Shown here: in pieces, positions 1 through 8,176 of the stretch
Layout: each line of letters starts with the position of its first letter
Position numbering within the stretch: the first letter of the stretch is position 1
Assembly: GCA_018398765.1 (NCBI GenBank)
Contig: JAHBMJ010000925.1
Span: 8,229 to 38,774, forward strand
Origin: Chromera velia
Lineage: Eukaryota; Sar; Chromeraceae
Length of the DNA stretch: 30,546 bases
Direction: 5' to 3'
Notes under the pieces: generated by a model
What the model was told of the DNA's origin: nothing
What the model saw: only the letters and a program-made list of their open reading frames with translations
The model's database searches: none
Made by a program: the position numbers and the translations under genes

Positions 1-16
1 CTCTCTCTCTCCCCCT

Positions 17-65
<49 letters not shown>

Positions 66-69
66 TGTC
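1..69. repeat. compound (CT)n(GT)n microsatellite
   Basis: The window opens in a CT-rich tract, broken by short C-runs, that passes directly into (GT)n. The open frames across it are low-complexity translations of the repeat. The same compound repeat, read CT then GT on the transcribed strand, recurs in introns of the large minus-strand gene. Confidence 0.95.
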
Positions 70-511
70 TTTCTCTTTTTCTCTGTGTCTGTCTGTCAGT
101 CTGTCTATGTGGAGTTCTGGTACTTTTTTCACTGGGGAGAAGAAAAAAAAAAAGCTAGAAAAAGACAATCATGAAGAAGATAAAAAAGGAAGAAAAAGAC
201 GGTATAGTTTGTTTATCATGTATAATTGTAGATATCAAGAAAAGAAAAGAGAAGAAGAAACTAGAAACTAGAAGCCTAGTAGAAGGAACCTATGCTATAT
301 TTAATTTATTTAACAATTGATTGAATTATTGTCCTTTTCTCTGTGTTTTACTGTCTGTCTCAGGCTGTCTGCCTATTATAGTCTTTTACTATTTATTGTA
401 TTCATAGAGAAGCAGTATTGCTAAGTGTTACATGAAATTATATTGAAGCGAGTTCTTATTATAACCATACCAAGTCTTTTCTCTGACGTCTAGCATTAGG
501 ATTGATTGATT
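70..511. other. AT-rich spacer, no gene seen
   Basis: This is A/T-rich sequence with short homopolymers, a purine-rich patch near 135-270 and a small (ATTG)n run near 501-513. The only long open frame, at 53-271, is Lys/Glu-rich and repeat-derived and shows no recognisable domain. Confidence 0.5.
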
Positions 512-519
512 GATATGTT

Positions 520-1293
520 CTAGGGTTGGACACTAAAGTTTTAAAGTTTTTGTTTGTTAAAGTTTTTTTTTTGTCCTTTAGACTTTATTTTAAAAAAATA
601 TTTTTTAATCAGTTTTTGAGTAGATCGTTAATTAAGTCAGTCATAAGTTAGACTCATAACTAAACTAATCAACTAGCCTACATAGAAGATGGCACAAGCT
701 TAGTCTCTTTAAGTTGAAATTTATGTTCACATTGAAAACAATTATCAGCGAGATCGATCGGATCTAGCATCGGAAGAAAAGTGATCGGATAACATCACGG
801 GCTACCGAGTGGGTAGAAGACTTTGAATTGGCAAATATCAAAGATGTTGCGCCAACGTTGGCATACATCGAGAAGAGACCCGGGGGAGTAGTAGTTGCAA
901 GCAGCCGCCACCGTCTGTTAGGAGAAGTGATTGTTGGAAAAAAAGAAGTAGATTTCTTGGAGAAGGATCCCAGAGGACCAAAGTTACCGATTATTTGAAT
1001 TTATATTAATGTTGTTTCTAGGAATTTTTATGAGAATTGTAATTAATATAGTAATACATTACATACATCGTTTTCAAATTTAAAAAACTTTTGCATAACT
1101 ATAGTATATCTAGTAATTGATAAAGCATCAACTTTGTCTGCATTAATTTAAATGAAACCAACTTCTCTAGCAATGTCTTTTTAATGAGCTTTTGCATGTC
1201 TGGTTGCATGTTTACTTTTAAAGTTTTAAAGTTAAAGTTTAAAGTTTTGCAAGCAAACTATATTATAAAAAAAACTTTAGTGTCCAACCCTAG
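520..1293. mobile_element. 774-bp DNA transposon (MITE-like) with 23-bp inverted repeats and 8-bp TSD
   Basis: The left end (520-542) begins CTAGGGTTGGACACTAAAG and is matched as a perfect inverted repeat by the right end (1271-1293). The 8-bp direct repeat GATATGTT lies immediately outside both ends (512-519 and 1294-1301), the expected target-site duplication. Just inside both ends are AAAGTTTTAAAGTT-like subterminal repeats. An 8-bp duplication, a TAGGG-type terminus and subterminal repeats are all known features of the hAT superfamily, so a non-autonomous hAT element is the best guess. No transposase domain is recognisable. The terminal C could instead be counted with the duplication. Confidence 0.85.
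768..998 (+). other. open frame inside the transposon, possible captured fragment
   Basis: A 76-codon stretch, open from after a TAG at 765-767 to a TGA at 996-998, has no ATG at its start. It is clearly more GC-rich than the AT-rich flanks of the element and has protein-like composition (mid-part TEWVEDFELANIKDV, later RPGGVVVASS). I do not recognise the family. It may be the end of a transposase exon, a host gene fragment captured by the element, or chance. Confidence 0.3.
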
Positions 1294-1301
1294 GATATGT
1301 T

Positions 1302-1676
1302 CTGCCCTAGGGCCTTCCCGCTATGTCCGGAGGATTGGCCTCCTGCCCCAATGCCGAATGTCCAATGTGCGGCTTCCAGGGAAAGCGCCTGGACGCATCA
1401 GACCTCCCTGGCTGGCCCGTACAGATCTAGCCTGTGCCGCGAATAGATCATATTGAACAGTTAATCACCTGCGTATGTATGTGAGAGGGCTGACTCCATT
1501 CCACAGCAAGGTTTAAAAGGGAACAATCCCAGAATTGTAGATGAACGGCTCGAAGCGAGTTTCAAAACTTTCCAACATCCTATCTTTCTCCTTTTTTCCT
1601 CCTCTTTTGTTTCCTTTGTATCGCTTCACACCCTTTCATACTCTTTAATTCTTCCCTCTCTTTCTTTCTCATTTTT
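1302..1676. other. repeat-flanking sequence with a short Cys-rich frame
   Basis: GC rises sharply right after the transposon's target duplication. A 35-codon plus-strand frame (1323-1430) contains CPNAECPMCG, a Cys spacing like a zinc knuckle, but it is too short to assign. From 1560 the sequence is pyrimidine-rich and is probably the trailing end of the minus-strand LINE relic, though no clear terminal poly(T) marks its boundary. Confidence 0.3.
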
Positions 1677-3190
1677 TCAAGTCTCCTGATGCAGCCTATC
1701 TAACTCTCTTCCTAAAGCTTGACTCAAATTGTCTCCCTTTTTTCTTTTCCATTCTTTCACTACCTGTCTTTTCATCATGACGTCTTTCAGAAAGGTATCA
1801 ACATTCTTATTGGCCTCATTTAAAAGAAAAGAGAATAGAGCAATCTTGTTTACCTTCCCTTCACCATCCACTTTCCATCTGTTGCTATTTACAGCTTTCT
1901 CCTCTCTCCCTTTTACTGAACTCCAACGTGTTATCAAAGCTTGTAAGCAATCTGCCCTCTCTCCATCAGACAGAGGGCATTCAGTCAGCACATGGATTTC
2001 ATCTTCGACTACTTGAATGTCAAGCAGGTCAGAGCAAACCATGTATTTCTTTTCTGTCAATGGGGTCCCTCTGTCTCCTTCTATTGAGAACTTCCCCCTG
2101 TTTACCTCTAAGTTTCTCTCTCCTACCTAAAATGCAGCCCTTCTTCTGTAGACAGGCCAAGGAGCTATCTTTGTATAGCAGACGGGAGACTCAGTTCTCC
2201 CTATCTTATCTCTATCTAATGAAATACTTCTGTCTGTATCTTCTCTATTCTTGCTGTTGTGAAGCCATAGATTTAGGTGATTTCTGTTGGATAGAGACAT
2301 ATGGATAGGATGCATGATGCCTTCTCTCAGCTCTTCCCTCTCGGCCCTTCCTCTTTTCTGTACTGACCTCTCAACTCTCTCTACAAATGCTTCCTTTTTC
2401 CTCTTTGTAATTTCTTCTTTTTTCAGTGCTTCTATCCACTTTACAGTAACTATTCTGTCTCTTCTCTCAAAGGAAGGTTCAACTTGTCTGCCTGCAGCTT
2501 CTGGTTCTAGAAAGGATAGCTTCTTGTCTCTATGAAAAGTGTTTCAACACATTTCTTCAAATGGGGGAAAAAGTGTTACTGAAAGGGGTGAAGCTTCTTT
2601 CTTATAAGTTCTGAATCAACTTCTTCCTGTATTGATTGAATGAGTGCATGACTTGTCAGTGTGTCTCTTCCTTTTTAGATTACCTTCCTTGTCTATATCA
2701 GGGTTCTCTGTGCAACCACTAGATCGATAGGAAGAAGGCCTGCCTCAAGGAAAGTGGTGAGTATGCTTTCTTTCTCCCTCAGTTGCAGTACCCATCGAAT
2801 GAATCTTCTTTGCAGTCTGTCAAACTCTGCAAACGCTTCCTACGAGTATGAATATACTTCGCAGCCATATGACCAAACTGCACACACTGTCTGCCTGAAC
2901 CATTAAAAACAAGTTGTGGGTGGGATTTTTTCTCCTGCACTGATCTTATTTTTTAACGCAAAAAAGAGTTTTTCTGCCTTAATCATTCTGTCTCTCATCA
3001 TTGCATCTGTGGAGCAATCTTCTGTTAAAAGAAGGCCAAGGTACGAATGTTCGCTTGCCTGAACTAACTCTGCCCCACCCAACGTGAATCGGTTTCTTCT
3101 CTCCCCTAGTTTCTCCCCCACTTTCTGTCCAAACTTCATTTAGTCATGGCATCTAGGACAGCAATGACGACATGCTCCGCAGGGAGGTCA
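1677..3190 (-). pseudogene. degenerate non-LTR retrotransposon (LINE) reverse transcriptase, C-terminal part
   Basis: Read on the minus strand, pieces in several frames follow the order of a LINE ORF2 C-terminal half. At 3139-2903 is the segment after the RT core, with SEHSYLGLLLTEDCSTDA and an R..KA..LFFALK stretch. At about 2875-2700 is WSYGCEVYSYS, a stop, then FDRLQRRFIRWVLQLREKES and FLEAGLLPIDLVVAQRT, typical of the post-RT 'YG.E.W ... LQ..F.R..LG' region. At 2060-1677 is the tail with EDEIHVLTECPLSDGERADCL, the usual H..C-type ending. Stops and frame changes make it inactive. It is 5'-truncated near 3190, as is normal for LINEs. Family membership is firm; the clade is not determined. 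Confidence 0.8.
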
Positions 3191-4192
3191 AAACATATTA
3201 TATATATATGTTTATATTTTTTTTTTGTACTATAAGCTTTTTTTTTTGTTAGTTAGTTCAATCTAGTAGCCTAGTGGTAAGTCAAGGTTTGAACTTTGGT
3301 TAATTTTGGCTCTTGCTTTACTTGTAATCGTCATCAGTGTCCTTGGGTACCTGCGTCGTAGCTAGCCGTAGCTAGGCGCAGCAATACCACTAGCGCTGGC
3401 AAAAGAACACTCCCCGCGTGGTTGCTCAGGACCAGATTGCTTTCTTGGCTTTCTTTCCCCCCTCATGTAATAGACCGAAGCTCTGATCATATCTGATCAC
3501 TGCAAGCTGAATTGTGTAAATTATAGTGCAATACAGTGCAATGAAAAAAATGTTGTGCGTAGTCCTGCATGCGCGGCGCGCGGCGGTGGCTTTTAAGTGC
3601 ATGCGGCCGGGGCCTGTGCGTCCCCCCCCTCGGGCCCCGGGGCGTGCATGCAATTGCATGCGTGCACGCAATTTTTTTTCTTGATCCGACAGATTCCGAG
3701 AATTTCCGACAGAGACAAGAAGTTGAGGGTGAGAGATGGTGAGAGTGACCAGGATTACTACACAGCACACCAAACTTCTTGACACATTGAGTTTGCAGTT
3801 GCCGAGATCCAATGACTTGACGAGAACTGAAGCAACACACGCTGATGTCACTCGGGTAGACGGTGTGCATGTGTGCCCGTCTCTGCCCATTCATCTGTAG
3901 ACAGACTGATACTTCTTCATGCCTGTCCCGAGGCACTCGGAAAGCGACGCCCTGCGCTCTCGACTTGCTCTTGGAAGGCCGTCCGTCTGGGATCCTGCGT
4001 GCATCCATCCTGCATGCCCCCCCTTTGACTTTGGATCTTTTCAAGGAAGCGGTCTGTATGTTCGGTGACGGGCAGAAGGCTGCCTTTGAGACCCCTTCAG
4101 AGCTCTTCGCTCCTTGGGAGGTTTCAATCGAGAAGGGTTTTCCACTCGGGCTGATTTAGTGCAGTGCACCTCTATATCGTTTCGGGGTGTGA
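3191..4192. other. upstream region of the zinc-ribbon gene
   Basis: AT-rich sequence at 3191-3300 gives way to GC-rich sequence from 3340. It contains GTAGCTAGC repeats near 3358-3377, a C/G-rich patch with several GCATGC motifs (3565-3671) and no convincing exon. The transcription start cannot be placed. A weak tRNA-like A-box string (TAGCCTAGTGG) is followed closely by GGTTTGAAC near 3266-3292, too close together for a real tRNA gene. Confidence 0.5.
3646..3661. promoter_or_regulatory. GCATGC palindrome, putative ApiAP2-type site
   Basis: GCATGCAATTGCATGC is a perfect 16-bp palindrome made of two GCATGC boxes. Further copies lie at about 3567-3573 and 3598-3603. TGCATGC is a known over-represented promoter element bound by ApiAP2 factors in coccidia. 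The position, about 530-590 bases before the ATG at 4193, fits a promoter role, but binding is inferred. Confidence 0.5.
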
Positions 4193-6311
4193 ATGTCTCG
4201 GGTTTTGGTCTTTCTGGCCTTGATGACAGCTCTCACGGGCGTTCGCTGTTTTCTGTCCCCTGCTCCTCCTCTTCCTTTCCCGCGACGACAGCACCAGAGC
4301 CTTTACGGGGCGTTCGTGCACCTCCGTACCTCTCGAGTGCTGCCGACGTTCTTTTCCGTCGGGGCAAAAGGAGCTGAACGGGAGCATCAGTCGACTCTCT
4401 CTGCCAAGGTGAGTGGGGCGCTTCGTTACATGTCGTGTACATGAAACATGTTCGGCTTCATAGACACAGCACTAGCGCGAAAACGGTCTGCAAATCGTCT
4501 GAGATCCTCTGATCAGAGCTTTCACACAACTCTCGGTTGTCCACGGTCAGACTGCAGCTTGGAATACATATATAATAGTGCAGTCAGTTGACGTTTGCGA
4601 GTTACATTGTGCTGCCACGCAGCCACGATCTCGACTACCCGAACGTACAGCGTATGTGGTCTGCTCGAAGTGCCAGTACACTCTGTACAAGTACAAAAAG
4701 AACGGGAAGGGCTCTCTGGTAAGTCCAGGCTGTTTCCCCGCCTGTGCGTGAATTGACTGACCTTCATTCTCAACCCCGGCCTCAAATGTCTTTTCCGTCG
4801 TCTCTTTTCCCTCCCGCCGCTCTCTTTATCTTCTGTCACTGTTCCCCTCTCTGAATGGTCGCAGTGACCCCACGCTTGCTTGCACGCGTTCCCTTTTCTC
4901 TCAAACCTCTGCTGCCACTGCCCTGGCAGCTTCTGCTTCTAAGAATGAATACTAGGATCGTGCGTTGTGCTTCACCATCTCCCTCTGCGCAGTGCATGCC
5001 CTTTCTTCAGAGGTTCGAGGCCAGCGTGCATGTTCTTAGTCTCGCTAGGAAATGTTTGGACCACACAGCACTTTTTCTCTTCTCGCCTTTGCGGTACCGC
5101 GCCTGATACTTCGCTCCCTTTTCAAGACATAAGACGCGAACTCCTTTCTTTTGACGTGAGACTCGATCAACTGCTTCCTCCGCTCTACGCAATCATCGTG
5201 ACGATCTGAACCTGTACGTACATGCAACTGCAGGTGAAATGCTATGAAGGTCGGTCTGGTGCTTTGTCCCTTTTTCCGTCTTTCTTTTATTATTTTTCTT
5301 AAGACAGAAGCGTGCCACCGGCAAGGGTTGCATGCCGCCAGGAAGGCCCAGAAGGAAAACTGGAGGTAGACGGAAGGGGGGGCAAAGAGAGGGCCAAGGG
5401 AAGCTGCAGATGTTCTGATGGTTGAGCAGATGCCAATAGATGTTAAAGGCTCATAGGAGGGGCGTTACGTGTCATTTCTGTGCTGCATGCTTTGTCTGCT
5501 GGCCGCGCACGGGGTGTGGAGAGGAAATACACCCAGTGTGGTTCTGCCTTGATCATTTTCTTTTTTTCTTTTCCAAGGACGACCTTCCCTCAGTCAGTGC
5601 GCATGTGTCTTCCTTCCGCTGCAGAGCGCATCGTTGAGGACTACACAAAAGGAGACCTGACGTGCCCTGAGTGTGCCACCACTTTTGCCAGAAAGGCGAT
5701 GATACACGGAAAACCTGCGCACAAGATAATAGGTGAATCTTTCTTTTGTTGTCGTTTTTCTCTTGTTTCAAGTATGAGCGATAACAAGACACCAACAGGA
5801 AGCCGATTACACAGGCATCTCTATGGCAGCTCGCGTATCCAAACCCTTTACTTGAAATATGATCTACAGAGACAGACAGGCAGACAGACAGAAACGCAGA
5901 CAGGTACAAGGATAGGAAGACAGAAAGAACGAATTTCGAAGGGCATGCTCTGGACTGCGCACAGCTGCATGCATGAGGAACAGGTGGAGCGTTGTCTTCA
6001 AGTTGTACCCTCTGCAGTCAGCAACACTGTGAACGAGTCCTAAAAACGCAATTCTGTCGGTGTTTTCTCTCTGTTTGCTGCTTGCATGCTCCTAGAATGC
6101 AAACCTCCCACGCACACACCCTCTCTGTGGGGGTTGGGGATGCACACTTGTGTGTTCCCGTGTTTTGATCGGCTGCTGCCACTCCAATGGTTCTGCAGTT
6201 GGAACTACATGTGTACGAGATGTCTTCCTAGTTGTCTTCCCTTTTAACCTTGATTCACCTTGAAGCAATTTTGTGTCTTTGTATGCAGGTGGGAAAGTTT
6301 TATTGAAATGA
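4193..6311 (+). CDS. apicoplast-targeted zinc-ribbon protein (five exons)
   Basis: Exons are 4193-4408, 4623-4718, 5234-5249, 5625-5732 and 6289-6311 (TGA), giving 152 residues with all phases matching and GT..AG introns. Residues 1-19 form a signal peptide (MSRVLVFLALMTALTGVRC) with Phe directly after the likely cleavage site. Residues 20-72 are basic and Ser/Thr-rich, like an apicoplast transit peptide. The mature part carries CSKC at 86-89 and CPEC at 123-126, a two-knuckle zinc ribbon, followed by a short Lys-rich end (HKIIGGKVLLK). I recognise the fold type but not the name; plastid and cyanobacterial zinc-ribbon proteins are the nearest idea. The exon 3 donor could be at 5249 or 5258; both keep the frame. 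The structure was found by reading phases and motifs, so transcript support would settle the donor. Confidence 0.8.
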
Positions 6312-7228
6312 AGAGACGGTTTTTTTTAGCAACGACTTTCAATCTTACTTGCCACTGTTCGTTCAACAAGTTGATGGTGCAACGTTTGCGCGACATTTTA
6401 AAAGCATTCGACTACTAATAAGTTACTAACTTGAATAACTAATAAGTCTAGATATGTCTAGTAATAAGTACTTTACACAGTGTGATAGTCTATATAAATT
6501 ATATAACATAATCGCATTACTGCTATAGATTTGGGTCACTGACTATTTATGCGAGGCTAGAGTTAACAATTGTCTAATTAAGTTGCATGTTTGTACGTTA
6601 TTCAAGTTGTTTTAGGTTATTTTTTACATTTTTTTGAAGCTTTGCACTGGCTACAACTATATATTACTAGTGCCAGTGGAACAGCATGTATGAGTCTGCA
6701 TGAGTCGCAGCATGACAGCAATGATTAATAATTAACAAATGCTATATAAGTCGTTTTTTATCTTGTGCATATGTTCTTCTAAAACAATCCAATTAATTTT
6801 TTTTTAATTGTTCAAATTATTTTTGCATATACTTGTGGCTTGGGATTTGGTGTCGCTAGATTTAGGATTTAACCCTCAATCATCATCATCATCATCATAC
6901 ATTTGGTGATTTATAAATATATTTTTTCTTTAATTAGACTTTAGTCTTTCTTATATACTTTGATATGCAGTATCAGTATAAAGCTTTTAGTATGCAACCA
7001 TGTATAAACCAAAAAGATCTAAAGGCTAGCTTAAAGTTCTGGCTAAAGCTAATATTAGACAAAATTTAGTCAAACCACTCGGTGATAATTCATTTTTTAG
7101 CATTTTCAGCAATTACATCTCAAAATTGTTTTATCCAAATAATGTGTGTTTAGAATCACCATGCAAGGAAAGGAACATGGCATCAAAAAGTAGAATACTC
7201 AAGAGATTAGAGGTTTTGCTGCTACGTT
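6312..7228. other. AT-rich convergent intergenic region
   Basis: The plus-strand gene ends at 6311 and the minus-strand gene ends at 7229, so this is the shared 3' region. It is much more AT-rich than either gene. It contains an (ATC)n microsatellite near 6879-6899 and a CACTGGC...GCCAGTG hairpin around 6644-6679. There is no long open frame. The abrupt base change suggests an inserted AT-rich element, but no terminal repeats or target duplication were found. Confidence 0.5.
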
Positions 7229-8176
7229 TCAAACTCTAGTCGCCTTACCAGTGGGGACTTTCTTACTACTAGCAACTCTTCGCAAGAGAGCTATGAGTCC
7301 CCCTCCGAGGGCAACGCACATGACCGCCGCAAAGAGCACCATCTCATCAGGCAACTCCGGCGGCGGTGTCCATCCCCTGTCGGTTTGCGCCCCCCGCGAG
7401 GAGCTCTGGGCGTGTGTCGGGGAGAACGCAGCACCTAGAGCAGCGCCGCCGACAACCAACAGACGCTCCGACCACTGCAGAATGACCGCCAACGGGTCCC
7501 CACCGCGCCCGCCGCCACTTAAAGTCTTCTCTTGCCCCTCTCTGTCCTCCGGGGCCTTCGATCGTGGTCGAGGCGACTGTGCTGCTCGAGCGGTAGATGC
7601 TTCAAAGCTGTCAGTCACCCCGTCCGTGTTCAGAGACGACGAAGAAATTGCAATTTCCCCGTCGTGCGCGAGAGAAGCCGGCAATTCGTTTTCAAAGAAA
7701 ACTCCTGCGTCGGCATTTGCAGGCGCATCTCTTTCTTCTGCTTCCACGTGTCTGTCGCTGCAGGAGTCCTGCAAGTTGCGGGCTGTCGTATCAATGGAGA
7801 CAGCGCTGTCTGTAAGTGGGGTCCCCGGGAATTGGCCGAAGTCTCCTGACAGGGTTGGATTCTCTTTTGTGAGGGTCTCCTGCGCTGTGGCTGGGGAAGG
7901 TGAGGAGGCAGGGGGAGCGGCGGGATCGGAGCTGAGGGCGGCGGCCCCCGCCTCGAGGCCAAGACGGAAGAGGCCGAGAACGAGAGTGAGAGGGGCAACT
8001 GTCCAGACGACAAAAGCCCCCAGAAGTGAATTCCGTTTTGCACGGAAACCTTTTTGCTTTCCTGCCCCACCGCTTTCATATTCACCAGCCTTCTCTTCTC
8101 TTCCCTCCTTTTCCTCCTCGTCCTCTTGCCGTGTTGCGTCTTCATCACTGTCGCCGTTGAAGATCCAGTCAAAGTG
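7229..8176 (-). CDS. last exon: acidic stretch, membrane helices, basic tail
   Basis: This 948-nt phase-0 exon encodes 315 residues. It starts HFDWIFNGDSDEDA and runs into a Glu-rich segment and basic KQKGFRAKR. A strong helix follows at about 51-75 (LLGAFVVWTVAPLTLVLGLF). Then come about 170 residues rich in Ser, Pro, Ala and Glu, a weaker hydrophobic patch (LLVVGGAALGAAF) and a final helix at about 279-298 (LFAAVMCVALGGGLIALL). The tail ends RRVASSKK...KATRV. The acceptor is at 8177-8180 (gcag). The long open frame and hydrophobic spacing make the frame secure; the number of helices (two or three here) is not. Confidence 0.8.
   Translation of the reverse strand, partial: HFDWIFNGDSDEDATRQEDEEEKEGREEKAGEYESGGAGKQKGFRAKRNSLLGAFVVWTVAPLTLVLGLFRLGLEAGAAALSSDPAAPPASSPSPATAQETLTKENPTLSGDFGQFPGTPLTDSAVSIDTTARNLQDSCSDRHVEAEERDAPANADAGVFFENELPASLAHDGEIAISSSSLNTDGVTDSFEASTARAAQSPRPRSKAPEDREGQEKTLSGGGRGGDPLAVILQWSERLLVVGGAALGAAFSPTHAQSSSRGAQTDRGWTPPPELPDEMVLFAAVMCVALGGGLIALLRRVASSKKVPTGKATRV

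Noticed and set aside
3266-3292. tRNA-like A box and B box strings
   Set aside because: The spacing is far too short for a tRNA and no cloverleaf can be folded; at most a SINE scrap.
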